This document shows, piece by piece, positions 54,653 to 63,610 of a DNA stretch of 64,000 nucleotides (positions are counted from its first letter, which is position 1; every line of letters starts with the position of its first letter). Both the position numbers and the translations under genes were made by a program. A model generated the notes under the pieces. The model did no database searches, was not told where the DNA came from, and saw only the letters and a program-made list of their open reading frames with translations. Source of the DNA: Pollutimonas sp. M17 (lineage in GTDB: Bacteria; Pseudomonadota; Gammaproteobacteria; Burkholderiales; Burkholderiaceae_B); NCBI RefSeq assembly GCF_025836975.1, contig NZ_CP107548.1, positions 1 through 64,000 of the forward strand. Direction: 5' to 3'.

Positions 54653-54966
54653 CGCCATTTCCAGCTCGTGCGTGTGGCCATGGTTTGTAAGCGCGTGGCT
54701 TTAGCTCATGAAACCGGCTGCGCCTTGGCAGCAGAGTTGGCGATGGACATGATGGGGGTAATGGACGATGTGTATCGTTGTGACGATGGGTACTGTTTGC
54801 GATGAATCATCCGCCCAGCCCGAATGATCCCGGCCCCCGCCACCCGGCACGCGTCAGAAAATACCCTACACGCCCCGCCACCCGCAACGGCACCGGGCTG
54901 TGCGGGCGCGCGGCGGAAAGAATGCATCGCCTCCGTCGATTGCGGGGGGCAATGCGATGGCGACGC
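54653..54966. other. intergenic region without recognisable gene
   Basis: This 314-bp gap separates the deoxyribosyltransferase gene from the 3' end of the TRAP receptor gene on the other strand. It holds several GATG/CATC-rich short repeats near 54740-54800 and GC-rich sequence after 54830. Short frames exist on both strands, but none has a family likeness, a good start, or convincing codon use. No clear terminator is seen. Confidence 0.5.
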
Positions 54967-55998
54967 TTACTTCTTCCGGGCGGCAATATCCTTTTGTGCC
55001 TGGTTGACCAAGTCTTCGCCTATGGTCTTCTTCCATTTGTCGAACACGGGCTTGGTGGCTTTCACGAAGGCGTCGTGCTGTTCGGGGGTCAGGCTGGTGA
55101 CGGTGACGCCGTGGCTCTCGATGTCTTTCAGCATTGACGGGTCTTCGGGCGTCACGCCTTTGCGGGCAATGACGATTTCCTGCTTGCCGGCCTCGATGGC
55201 CGCTTCGCGCACGATCTTGCGGTCGGCTTCGGTCCAGGATTCCCACACTTGCTTGTTCACCACGAACACCAGCGGATCGGCCACGTAGTTCCACAAGGTC
55301 AGGTGCTTTTGCGCGACATCGTACAGCTTGGCGCCGGCATAGATGGACAGCGGATTTTCCTGCCCGTCGACCGCGCCGGTGGCCAGCGCCGGCTGCGCGT
55401 CGGCCCAGCTCATTTGCGTGGGATTGGCGCCCAGGGCGGTGAAGGTGTCGATGTACAGCGGCGAACCGACCACGCGCAGCTTCATGCCCTTCAGGTCTTC
55501 GGGCGCTTTCACATCGCGCTTGGAATTGCTGAGCTGGCGATAGCCGTTTTCGCCCCAGGCCAGCGGCACGACGCCGGCTTTCTCGATGTCCTTGAACAGG
55601 GCCTTGCCCACTTCGCCGTGGATGAGCGCGTCGATGGCGGCGTAGTCGGGCATCAGGAAGGGCAGCGAGAACAGATTCAGCTGCTTGACCTGTGGCGACC
55701 AGTTGATGGTCGAGCCGATGGCCATGTCGATGATGCCTTGGCGGATGGCGGTGAATTCGCGCGTCTGGTCGCCCTGTACCAGCGAGGTGCCGGGATAGAT
55801 CTTGATGTTGATGCGCCCATCGGTGCGCTCCTTGACCAGCTTGGACCAGATTTCGGCCCCCTGGCCCCACGGGAAGGTGGTGCCCACGACGATGGACAGC
55901 TTGTATTCGGATTTATAGTCGGCCGCATGGGCGGCGGACGTTGCGGCCAGCGCCGCCACCGCGCACGTGATGGCGCCAAGCAATGAACGGATTTTCAT
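54967..55998 (-). CDS. dctP: TRAP transporter receptor DctP, system 1
   Basis: The 343-residue periplasmic receptor has a signal peptide cut near AAHA (about residue 25) and DctP-family blocks: the substrate-carboxylate region LKGMKLRVVGSPLYIDTFTALGA, with the conserved arginine, and DGQENPLSIY. It binds C4-dicarboxylates or other organic acids for sodium-driven TRAP uptake. A GAGGAG ribosome binding site precedes the ATG; an extension of 29 codons upstream is open. It is the last gene of a dctQ-dctM-dctP operon and sits 76 bp after dctM. Confidence 0.93.
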   Translation of the reverse strand: MKIRSLLGAITCAVAALAATSAAHAADYKSEYKLSIVVGTTFPWGQGAEIWSKLVKERTDGRINIKIYPGTSLVQGDQTREFTAIRQGIIDMAIGSTINWSPQVKQLNLFSLPFLMPDYAAIDALIHGEVGKALFKDIEKAGVVPLAWGENGYRQLSNSKRDVKAPEDLKGMKLRVVGSPLYIDTFTALGANPTQMSWADAQPALATGAVDGQENPLSIYAGAKLYDVAQKHLTLWNYVADPLVFVVNKQVWESWTEADRKIVREAAIEAGKQEIVIARKGVTPEDPSMLKDIESHGVTVTSLTPEQHDAFVKATKPVFDKWKKTIGEDLVNQAQKDIAARKK

Positions 55999-56074
55999 GA
56001 AGTCTCCTCTCGGGTGTGTCGATGCACGGAAAAGCCGGCGGCGCCATGCCGCCGGCGGATTAAGACGGGGCTTG

Positions 56075-57373
56075 CTAGAAGCCAAGGTAGCGGGGCAGCC
56101 ACAGGGCCAGCTCCGGAAACACGATGACCAGTATCAGTACGGCAAGCATCGATGCCAGCAGCCATCCCACCCAGCGCACGGTGCTTTCCATGGGGACCTT
56201 GGCGATGCGGCACGACACCATCAGGTTAACCGCCAGCGGGGGCGTGAACTGCCCCACGGCCACCATCAGCGTCAGGATCACGCCGAACCATACCGCGTCC
56301 CAGTGATAGGTGTTGGCGATGGGCATGAGCAGCGGCACGAAGATCAGGAAGATGGATATGCCGTCCAGGAACATGCCCAGGATGATGAGCAACACGATCA
56401 GCAGCGTCAGCACGCCGTATTCGCCCAAGCCTGAATTGACGATGGCCTGGGTGATGGGATCGATCACGCTAAGGGTGGACAGGGCCCAGGCGAAGATGCC
56501 GGCCAGCGTCACCACCAGCATGATGACGGCCGAAAGCTCGGCGGCCTCGCGCAGTATGGTGAACAGATCGCGAACTTTGATGGTGCGATGAATGCACATG
56601 CCCACGAAAAGGCCGTAGAAGACCGCCACGACGGCCGCTTCGGTGGGTGTGAAATAGCCCATGCGCATCCCGCCCAGGATGATGACCGGCGCAATCAGCC
56701 CCCAGGCCGCTTCGCACAGGCTGGGCCAGAATGGCGGACGGGGCAGGCTGCTTTCCAGGCCGCCCATGTTGTGGCGCCTGGCCAGCCAGACGGCCGGCAC
56801 GATCAGCGCGATGCCGGACAGGATGCCCGGAACCATGCCGGCCGCGAACAGGGCGGGCACCGACGCCTGCGGCACCAGGATGGAATAGACGATGAAGGCG
56901 ATGGAGGGCGGGATAAGGATGTCGGTCGAGGCGCCGGCCGCCACGATGCTGGCGGAGAAAGGCTTGGGGTAGCCCGCCCGGGTCATCGCCCCTATCATGA
57001 CGGCGCCGACCGCCGCGGCGCAAGCCGGCCCGGAGCCCGAGATGCCGCCCAGGAACATGGCCACGGAAATCGCCACCAGAGGCAGCATGCCGGGCCCGCG
57101 GCCGACGATGGCAATGGCGAAATTGACCAGCCGGCTGGCCACGCCCGATCGGTCGAAGATGGACCCGACCAGCACGAACATGGGAATGGCCAGCAGCGGA
57201 TACTTGGCCAGCCCCGCGTAGAAGCTTTGCGGGACCGCCAGCAGGCCGAACCAGTGCGTATCCAGGTTGGACATCACGATGGCCAGGGCGCCCGCGATGC
57301 CCAGCGCCACGCCGACCGGCATGCCGATGACCATCAGCACGATGAAGACGATGAACAGCGTGGTGACGATCAT
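56075..57373 (-). CDS. dctM: TRAP transporter large permease DctM, system 1
   Basis: DctM is the large sodium-coupled permease of TRAP systems. The 432-residue protein has 11-12 hydrophobic segments and the family blocks AIPMFVLVGSIFDRSGVASRL, ISGSGPACAAAVGAVMIGAM and ASTDILIPPSIAFIVYSIL. It starts inside the end of dctQ (ATGA overlap), which indicates coupled translation, and precedes dctP. Confidence 0.95.
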   Translation of the reverse strand: MIVTTLFIVFIVLMVIGMPVGVALGIAGALAIVMSNLDTHWFGLLAVPQSFYAGLAKYPLLAIPMFVLVGSIFDRSGVASRLVNFAIAIVGRGPGMLPLVAISVAMFLGGISGSGPACAAAVGAVMIGAMTRAGYPKPFSASIVAAGASTDILIPPSIAFIVYSILVPQASVPALFAAGMVPGILSGIALIVPAVWLARRHNMGGLESSLPRPPFWPSLCEAAWGLIAPVIILGGMRMGYFTPTEAAVVAVFYGLFVGMCIHRTIKVRDLFTILREAAELSAVIMLVVTLAGIFAWALSTLSVIDPITQAIVNSGLGEYGVLTLLIVLLIILGMFLDGISIFLIFVPLLMPIANTYHWDAVWFGVILTLMVAVGQFTPPLAVNLMVSCRIAKVPMESTVRWVGWLLASMLAVLILVIVFPELALWLPRYLGF

Positions 57374-57900
57374 GGCGCATCCCGCAGCAGACGGCGCAGC
57401 ATGCCGGCGATGCGCAGCGCGATGGCGAAGGACAGCACCGGCATCCACATCGAATACCACCAGGTGGGCACGCCGATGGCCGGCGAGGTGTCGCCCCAGT
57501 TGTATTCATCGAGCGCCATGCGCGCGGACAGGATGGTGAGCAGCACGAAAAAGGCCAGGACCAGGGAATGACTGACGAGCGCCAGCCGGCGCCGCCTTGC
57601 AGGCCTGCCGCCATCGGCGAAGAGCTCGATGCGTATGTGCTGGTTGCGCACGAAGGCCGTTGCGCCGGCCGTCATGGTGAGCACGATGAGCAGGAATACC
57701 GAGATTTCCTCAGTCCAGGCAAAGGAGCTGTCCGTCAGGTAGCGGATGAGCACATTGGCAAAGGTGATGAGCGCCAGGGCGGCCATGATCAGCACCGAGA
57801 TCCAGTCTTCGATTCCAAGCGGTACCTTGACGGGAGGGTCCGCCGTTTCGGGCAGGATGGGTTCGATGGGCTCGTGGTCGGCGTCGTTCGGGGAAGGCAT
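57370..57900 (-). CDS. dctQ: TRAP transporter small permease DctQ, system 1
   Basis: The 176-residue protein has four membrane segments and the DctQ features FANVLIRYLTDSSFAWTEEIS and the central RNQHIRIELF. The N-terminal 27 residues are acidic and proline-rich. It is the first gene of the operon; no strong ribosome binding site is seen at the ATG. The 175 bp before it, towards the SET-domain gene, hold a GC-rich hairpin (AGGGCGC/GCGCCCT) at the SET stop and probably the operon promoter. Confidence 0.9.
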   Translation of the reverse strand: MPSPNDADHEPIEPILPETADPPVKVPLGIEDWISVLIMAALALITFANVLIRYLTDSSFAWTEEISVFLLIVLTMTAGATAFVRNQHIRIELFADGGRPARRRRLALVSHSLVLAFFVLLTILSARMALDEYNWGDTSPAIGVPTWWYSMWMPVLSFAIALRIAGMLRRLLRDAP

Positions 57901-58075
57901 GCAGTGATGTACGGCTGTTTTTATAAGGTAGCCGACATGCTAACGCGCCGCGCCGTTTTTGATAGTCCGGGGTTTCCCGCGTTCAGGGGCAAGGATGGTG
58001 GGCAGGAGCCACGCCCGTCGGCGCCGTGAAAGCGCGGCGCGGGGCCGGGGGCCTTGCCAGGGCGCTGGCGGCGCC

Positions 58076-58597
58076 CTAGCCTTTCTTTGCCGATTTCTTC
58101 TTGTCCTTTGGCTTTTTTTCCTTCCCCGCTTGCTTCTTGGGCAGGGCCAGCATGGTGCCCCGGCAGTCGGGGGTGCCGCACAGGCATAGATAGTCCCGGC
58201 GCAGCGCCTTGGTGATGCGCCCTTCCATGATCAGGCCGTAATCGTAGAAAAGCTCCTCGCCCGCGGCGATGTCCCGCAGGGCGACGATATGTACCTTCTT
58301 GCCGCTGGCGTTCTCCTGCGCTTCGCAATTGGGGCCGCAGGAATGGTTTATCCAGCGCGCATCGTTGCCCTTGTCGCCGCCGTCGATGATCTTGCCGCTG
58401 CTGAGCGAGAAGAAAAAGGTATGGAAAGGATCGTCGGGATTGACCGGATGCATGGCATCGGCCTGTTCTGGGGTGATGCGCCTGCCTTTGTACTCGATGA
58501 TCTGCGTGCCGGCGGGAATGTCGCGGGCGGCGAATACGCCTGTGCCGTGCAAGGTGGACTGCTTGACCAGGTGCCAGGGTTCTGCTGCTTGACTCAT
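58076..58597 (-). CDS. SET-domain protein lysine methyltransferase
   Basis: SET enzymes methylate protein lysines with S-adenosylmethionine and are unusual in bacteria outside a few groups. The 173-residue protein has a complete SET core: GTGVFAARDIPAGTQIIEYKG, NHSCGPNC at 84-91 (cofactor and catalytic region) and GEELFYDYG with the catalytic tyrosine near 118-120. A post-SET zinc motif follows, Cys138, Cys140 and Cys145. A lysine-rich tail (about 155-173) could bind nucleic acid or be a self-substrate. It is divergent from the acetolactate synthase gene. No histone-like substrate gene is adjacent, and the target is unknown. Confidence 0.93.
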   Translation of the reverse strand: MSQAAEPWHLVKQSTLHGTGVFAARDIPAGTQIIEYKGRRITPEQADAMHPVNPDDPFHTFFFSLSSGKIIDGGDKGNDARWINHSCGPNCEAQENASGKKVHIVALRDIAAGEELFYDYGLIMEGRITKALRRDYLCLCGTPDCRGTMLALPKKQAGKEKKPKDKKKSAKKG

Positions 58598-58675
58598 AGG
58601 AGGGTGTCTGAAGCCGTAGGGAAAAGAGAATAAACTTCTGCAATACCGATATCTTATGCAATAAAGCGCCTTACC

Positions 58676-60421
58676 GTGAATACTTCTACAGAAACCAGCA
58701 GCCGAAACGGCGCGCAAGCGCTGCTTGACACCCTGATCGCCCATGGCGTGGATACCATTTTCGGCTATCCGGGCGGTGCGGTATTGCCTTTGTATGACGC
58801 CTTGTATTCGGAGCCGCGCATACGGCACGTGCTGGTCAGGCATGAGCAGGGCGCCATGCATGCCGCCGAAGGCTATGCCCGGTCCACCGGCAAGCCGGGC
58901 GTGGTCGTGGTGACGTCGGGGCCGGGCATGGCCAACACCGCGTCGGGCCTGCTCGACGCCATGTGCGACTCGATACCGGTGCTTTGCATCAGCGGCCAGG
59001 TGGCCACCAGCGCGATAGGCACCGACGCCTTCCAGGAATGCGATGCCATCGGCATTTCGCGCCCCGTGACCAAATGGAATGCGCAGATCCGCCGTACCGA
59101 GGACGTTGCCGGCATGGTGGGCAAGGCGTACCGCCTGACCACATCGGGGCGCCCGGGGCCGGTGCTTCTGGATTTTCCCAAGGACATGCAGATAGGGCTG
59201 GTGCCCGAGGCGTCCGCCGGCGAGCCGGCCGAGGCCGAGCCGGGCATTGAAACGGCCGGCCCCGCCACCGAGGCGGCCATCAAGCGCGCCGCCGCGCTGA
59301 TCGCCAATGCCAAGCGCCCGGTTTTTTACGGCGGCGGCGGCTTGATCAATTCCGGCCTGGATGCCTGCCATGCGTTTACCGCCCTGGTTCAGGACATGGG
59401 CGCGCCATGCACCCTGACCCTGATGGGCCTGGGCGCATTTCCCGCCGACGACCCCCTGTTCCTGGGCATGCTGGGCATGCACGGAACGCTGGAGGCCAAC
59501 CTGGCCATGCACCACGCCGACCTGATCATCTGCGTGGGCGCGCGCTTTGATGATCGCATCACCGGACGGCTTTCGGATTTTTGCCCGCATGCCAGCAAGA
59601 TCCACCTGGACATCGACCCGGCGTCCATCAACAAGGTGGTCCGCGCCGACGTGGCCCTGGTGGGCGACTGCTACCCCATGCTGCGCGCCTTGCGCAAAGA
59701 GATTGGCCAGCTTGCGCCGGACGCCGGCCGGCTGGATGCATGGTGGCAGCGCATCGCGGTGTGGCGCGCCAGGGAATGCCTGAAGGTCGAGCCGTCGCGG
59801 GAGCACATCCTGCCTCAGCACCTGATGCAGAGCCTGGACCGGGTGCTGACCGGCACCGACGCCATCATCTCCACCGATGTGGGCCAGCATCAGATGTGGG
59901 CGGCGCAATACATCAAGTTCAACCGTCCCAATCGCTGGCTGACCTCCGGCGGCGCGGGAACCATGGGCTATGGCTTGCCGGCCGCCATCGGCGCACAGAT
60001 AGCGCATCCCGACAAGACCGTCGTGTGCGTCAGCGGCGACGCGTCGGTGCTGATGAACATCCAGGAACTGGCCACCGCAACCCAGCACCAGACGCCGGTC
60101 AAGCTGGTGCTGTGCAACAACGGCCACATGGGCATGGTGCGCCAGTGGCAGGAGCTGATACACGACGGGCGCTACAGCCACAGCTACAACGCCTCGCTGC
60201 CCGACTTCGTGGCTCTGGCCAAGGCCTTCGGCTGGGGCGCCGCGCGTGTCGAGGACCCGGCCGGGCTGGATGCCGCTTTGGCCGAATGCATGGCTTACCA
60301 GGGCCCTTATTTCCTGGATGTGGTGGTGCTGTCGCAGGAGAACTGTTTCCCCATGATGCCGGCCGGCTACGGACACCAGCAGGTCATGCTGTCCGAGGAC
60401 AACTGGTACGTGGAAGACTAG
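58676..60421 (+). CDS. acetolactate synthase large subunit-like TPP enzyme
   Basis: The 581-residue protein has the three-domain structure of TPP-dependent acetohydroxy acid synthases. The catalytic glutamate is in [17 protein letters not shown] and the TPP-Mg2+ motif runs from GDASVLMN to NNG. It should condense pyruvate with pyruvate or 2-ketobutyrate. No small regulatory subunit (ilvH/ilvN) follows, so it is either a lone paralogue or pairs with a subunit encoded elsewhere. The start is a GTG; the SET-domain gene begins 78 bp away on the other strand, so both promoters overlap in a short AT-rich gap. Other enzymes of this fold (glyoxylate carboligase, sulfoacetaldehyde acetyltransferase) are less likely because the catalytic glutamate is present. 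Confidence 0.87.
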   Translation: MNTSTETSSRNGAQALLDTLIAHGVDTIFGYPGGAVLPLYDALYSEPRIRHVLVRHEQGAMHAAEGYARSTGKPGVVVVTSGPGMANTASGLLDAMCDSIPVLCISGQVATSAIGTDAFQECDAIGISRPVTKWNAQIRRTEDVAGMVGKAYRLTTSGRPGPVLLDFPKDMQIGLVPEASAGEPAEAEPGIETAGPATEAAIKRAAALIANAKRPVFYGGGGLINSGLDACHAFTALVQDMGAPCTLTLMGLGAFPADDPLFLGMLGMHGTLEANLAMHHADLIICVGARFDDRITGRLSDFCPHASKIHLDIDPASINKVVRADVALVGDCYPMLRALRKEIGQLAPDAGRLDAWWQRIAVWRARECLKVEPSREHILPQHLMQSLDRVLTGTDAIISTDVGQHQMWAAQYIKFNRPNRWLTSGGAGTMGYGLPAAIGAQIAHPDKTVVCVSGDASVLMNIQELATATQHQTPVKLVLCNNGHMGMVRQWQELIHDGRYSHSYNASLPDFVALAKAFGWGAARVEDPAGLDAALAECMAYQGPYFLDVVVLSQENCFPMMPAGYGHQQVMLSEDNWYVED

Positions 60422-60555
60422 GGCTCGCCGGCATGCCAGGGAAGGCCTTGCGCGCCGCAGCCATGGAAGCGATATCTAGAAAACCCCAATATTCCCGGGC
60501 CTGCGATTCGGGTACAACACTGGGCTTGGCATCACTTTTAATTGTTGGGGACAAA

Positions 60556-61536
60556 ATGCGTAGAACCGGGTTTTTCAAATGCTTGCTTGCCGCAACCGTG
60601 GCGGGCGTTTTCGCCGCCGCGCCGGCCATGGCCGAAACGACGTTGAAAATGGCCTATGCCCTGTCGACGAATTCGCATTATGGTGCTGGCGCCGACGCCT
60701 TCGCCAAGGCGATCGAAGGCGGCAGCAAAGGGCAGCTCAAGATCCAGCAGTTCCCCAACAGCGCCCTGGGTGGCGAGCGCGAAGTCATCGAAGGCCTGCA
60801 GCTGGGCACCATAGACGTGGCCATCGTTTCCACCGGGGCCACGCTGAACTTCGTGCCCAAGACCGGCGTGTTCGACATTCCCTTCCTGTTCCGCGACCTG
60901 GCGCATGCGCGCAAGGTGCTCGACGGCGAAATCGGCCAGCAAATGCTTGCGGAATTTCCCAAGCGCGGCCTGATCGCCCTGGCCTGGGGCGAACAGGGCT
61001 TCCGCCAGCTCACCAACAATGTGCGTCCGGTGGCCAAGCCGGAAGACGCCAAGGGCCTGAAGATACGCACCACCGAGAATCCCATACACATAGCCGCCTT
61101 CCGCGAACTGGGCGTGCTGGCCACTCCCATGGCCTGGCCCGAAGTCGCCACGGCCTTGCAGCAGGGCACGATAGACGGCCAGGAAAACCCTCTGTCGGTC
61201 ATTGTGTCGGCCAAGCTGCCGCAGTTGCAGAAGTACCTGTCCCTGACGGCCCACGTGTATGGCCCCGCCCTGGTGCTCATGTCGCCCAGCGCCTATGACG
61301 GCCTGTCCGACGCCGACAAGGCGATGTTCAAGGCGGCGGGGCACGATGCGGCCGTGGCCATGCGGAACTATGTCGATGCGGTAGAAAAGAGCGGCATCGA
61401 GGAAGTCAAGAAGCAGGGCATGCAGGTCAATACCGTGGACCATGCCGCCTTCGTCAAGGCGGTCCAGCCGGTGTATCCCCAGTACTACAAGCAGTTCGGC
61501 AAGGAACTGGTCGAGTCCATACAAAATACAAAATAA
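60556..61536 (+). CDS. dctP: TRAP transporter receptor DctP, system 2
   Basis: The 326-residue receptor has a signal peptide cut near APAMA (about residue 26), then TTLKMAYALSTNSHYG. DctP blocks include SALGGEREVIEGLQLGTIDVA, DAKGLKIRTTENPIHIAAFRELG (carboxylate-binding arginine) and DGQENPLSVIVSAKL. TGGGGA precedes the ATG. It heads a dctP-dctQ-dctM operon in the conventional order, unlike system 1. The ligand is probably a dicarboxylate or related organic acid. Confidence 0.93.
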   Translation: MRRTGFFKCLLAATVAGVFAAAPAMAETTLKMAYALSTNSHYGAGADAFAKAIEGGSKGQLKIQQFPNSALGGEREVIEGLQLGTIDVAIVSTGATLNFVPKTGVFDIPFLFRDLAHARKVLDGEIGQQMLAEFPKRGLIALAWGEQGFRQLTNNVRPVAKPEDAKGLKIRTTENPIHIAAFRELGVLATPMAWPEVATALQQGTIDGQENPLSVIVSAKLPQLQKYLSLTAHVYGPALVLMSPSAYDGLSDADKAMFKAAGHDAAVAMRNYVDAVEKSGIEEVKKQGMQVNTVDHAAFVKAVQPVYPQYYKQFGKELVESIQNTK

Positions 61537-61562
61537 GCCATGGACACCGGGCACTGACGCGG

Positions 61563-61583
61563 GGGCTGGCCAAACGCCAGCCC
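61563..61583 (+). terminator. intra-operon hairpin between dctP and dctQ
   Basis: GGGCTGGC pairs with GCCAGCCC around CAAAC, followed by TTGTCGTT. The T tract is weak, so partial termination or 3'-end protection of the receptor mRNA is likely. Both would give more receptor than permease. Confidence 0.5.
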
Positions 61584-61647
61584 TTGTCGTTCCCGGCGCT
61601 TGCGGCATCTCCTGGCTCCCGGTTCGGCACACAAACAGGACAAGGCA

Positions 61648-62142
61648 GTGACACTCATTCGATTTCTGGATCGTTCCCTCTTTCGGCTGGTTTCGCTCAT
61701 TACCCAGCTGTTGATACTGTCCGCGGTGGCGGCGGGCTTCTACCAGGTCATCTCGCGCTTCGTTCTGGCATCGCCGGCGGACTGGAGCGAAGCCTGGACC
61801 CGCGCCTCGCTGATCTGGACGGTCATGCTGGGCGTGGCCCTGGCCTTCAGGCAGGGAGCCATGCTCAGCGTGGAAATGCTGCACAGCTTTCTGGAACCCC
61901 GCAACAAGCGCTGGCTGGAACACCTGATCCTGGTCATATGCGTGGGCTTCCTGGGCTTCCTGGCCTGGGTGGGCGGGCAGATGTCCTGGCGGGTGCGCTT
62001 CCAGACCATGCCCAGCCTGGAAGTATCCATTTCGTGGGTGTACCTTGCCATTCCCGTCGGCATGACGCTGGCCATATTGGCCGTCCTGGCCCTCTGGGCC
62101 GAAGGGCCGCGCAAGGCGATCGTCGATGACACCGTCATCTGA
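61648..62142 (+). CDS. dctQ: TRAP transporter small permease DctQ, system 2
   Basis: The 164-residue protein has four membrane segments and the DctQ block around SRFVLASPADWSEAWTRASL and FRQGAMLSVEML. I chose the GTG at 61648, which follows CAGGACAAGG, because the longer open frame begins with a TTG close to the upstream hairpin. It lies 111 bp after dctP and 57 bp before dctM. The two permease subunits probably form the membrane complex for the upstream receptor. Confidence 0.88.
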   Translation: MTLIRFLDRSLFRLVSLITQLLILSAVAAGFYQVISRFVLASPADWSEAWTRASLIWTVMLGVALAFRQGAMLSVEMLHSFLEPRNKRWLEHLILVICVGFLGFLAWVGGQMSWRVRFQTMPSLEVSISWVYLAIPVGMTLAILAVLALWAEGPRKAIVDDTVI

Positions 62143-62199
62143 GGCGCCAGGCGTGGCCGCATATTCTGAACTTGATAACGGACTGAACCGGGTGAAACC

Positions 62200-63474
62200 A
62201 TGCCGCAGCTGATGGTTGTTTCAATGTTGCTGTTTTTTACGCTGTCGGTGCCCGTGGCGGTGTCCATAGGACTGGCCAGCATGCTGGGTGTGGCCTACGA
62301 CGGCATAACCTGGCTGGTGATTGCGCAGCAGATCTACGCCGCCCTGGACAAGTACCCGCTGGTTGCCGTGCCTTTCTTCATTCTTGCCGGCAACCTCATG
62401 GAAGCCGGCGGCATCTCCGAGCGCATGGTCGACTTCGCCAAAAGCGTGGTGGGCGGCATGCAGGGCGGCCTGGCTTGCAGCTGCGTGCTGACCTGCATGA
62501 TCTTCGCCGCCGTGGCGGGTTCCAGCGTGGCCACCACCTTCGCGGTGGGCGCCATCCTGATTCCGGCCATGGTCAAGCATGGCTATCCCAAGCCCTTCGC
62601 CGCCTCGCTGCAAGCGTCGGCCGCCGAACTGGGGGTCATCATCCCGCCCTCGATTCCCATGATCCTGTTCGCCGTGTCCACCGACACTTCGGTGGGCGAA
62701 CTGTTCATCGCGGGGATAGGACCGGGCCTGCTGATCGCGGGCGCATTGATGATCTATGTATGGCTGTATGCCCGCCGGCATGGCTATGGCAAGCAGGACG
62801 GCGCGGACCGGCTGGCGCTTTGGCCCGCCTTCAAGCGCGCCTGGCTGGCCCTGCTGATGCCCGGCATCATCCTGGGCGGCATCTACGGCGGCGTGTTCAC
62901 GCCCACCGAGGCCTCGGCGGTCGCCGTGGTCTATGCGCTGGTGGTGGGGATATTCATCTATCGCCGGCTGACGCTGTCCACCTTGTCCAGGACGCTGCAC
63001 CGTTCGGTGGTGTCCACGGCGGTCATTATGTTCGTCATCGCCAATGCGGGCGTGTTCGGCTTCCTGCTGAACCGCGCCGGCATTCCGGCGGCTCTGGGCG
63101 AATGGCTGAGCCATGTGTTCAACAATGAATACACCTTCCTGATGGGCGTGAACGTGGCGCTGTTCATCATCGGCATGTTCATCGAGACCTCGGCTTCCAT
63201 CGTGGTGCTGGCGCCCCTGCTGCTGCCGGTGGCGATGCAGTTCGGGTTGGACCCGGCCCATTTCGGCGTAATCATGGTGGTGAACCTGGCGCTGGGCATG
63301 GTGACGCCGCCGTTCGGCGTGAACCTGTTCGCCGCCTGCACCGTGGCCAATCTTCCTATCGAGCGGCTGGTGCGATCATTGCTTCCCTTCGTGGGCGTCG
63401 TCGTGGCCTGCCTGATGGTGATCACCTATGTGCCCGAGGTTTCCTTGTTCTTCAAGGAACTGGCATATGGCTAA
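62200..63474 (+). CDS. dctM: TRAP transporter large permease DctM, system 2
   Basis: The 424-residue protein has about 12 hydrophobic segments and DctM blocks VAVPFFILAGNLMEAGGISERM, AAVAGSSVATTFAVGAILIPAM and ELGVIIPPSIPMILFAV (each cut here to key parts). It completes the second TRAP system. A near-perfect terminator follows about 100 bp after the stop. The sodium-coupled mechanism is inferred from the family. Confidence 0.95.
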   Translation: MPQLMVVSMLLFFTLSVPVAVSIGLASMLGVAYDGITWLVIAQQIYAALDKYPLVAVPFFILAGNLMEAGGISERMVDFAKSVVGGMQGGLACSCVLTCMIFAAVAGSSVATTFAVGAILIPAMVKHGYPKPFAASLQASAAELGVIIPPSIPMILFAVSTDTSVGELFIAGIGPGLLIAGALMIYVWLYARRHGYGKQDGADRLALWPAFKRAWLALLMPGIILGGIYGGVFTPTEASAVAVVYALVVGIFIYRRLTLSTLSRTLHRSVVSTAVIMFVIANAGVFGFLLNRAGIPAALGEWLSHVFNNEYTFLMGVNVALFIIGMFIETSASIVVLAPLLLPVAMQFGLDPAHFGVIMVVNLALGMVTPPFGVNLFAACTVANLPIERLVRSLLPFVGVVVACLMVITYVPEVSLFFKELAYG

Positions 63475-63576
63475 GAGCAGCGCTTATTGATTTCAAGCTG
63501 AAAGGGCCGGGCCCTATTTCATATGGAACCCAGCCCTTGCTTGAAGGCCACGACCATCAATGCCGCGGCCTTCCTG

Positions 63577-63600
63577 GGCCGGCGGATGCCGGCCTTTTTT
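63577..63600 (+). terminator. intrinsic terminator after TRAP system 2
   Basis: GGCCGGC and GCCGGCC form a 7-bp GC stem around GGAT, followed by six T residues. It ends the dctPQM transcript and lies just beyond the 3' end of the convergent receptor gene. Confidence 0.85.
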
Positions 63601-63610
63601 CCATCGTGTA

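Noticed and set aside
54706-54927. Short minus-strand open frame in the gap after the deoxyribosyltransferase gene
   Set aside because: No ribosome binding site, no family likeness, and composition is unlike neighbouring genes.
58598-60376. An upstream extension of the SET-domain frame opposite the acetolactate synthase gene
   Set aside because: The extension is antisense to a clear TPP enzyme and has no domain; the SET protein starts at MSQAAEPW.
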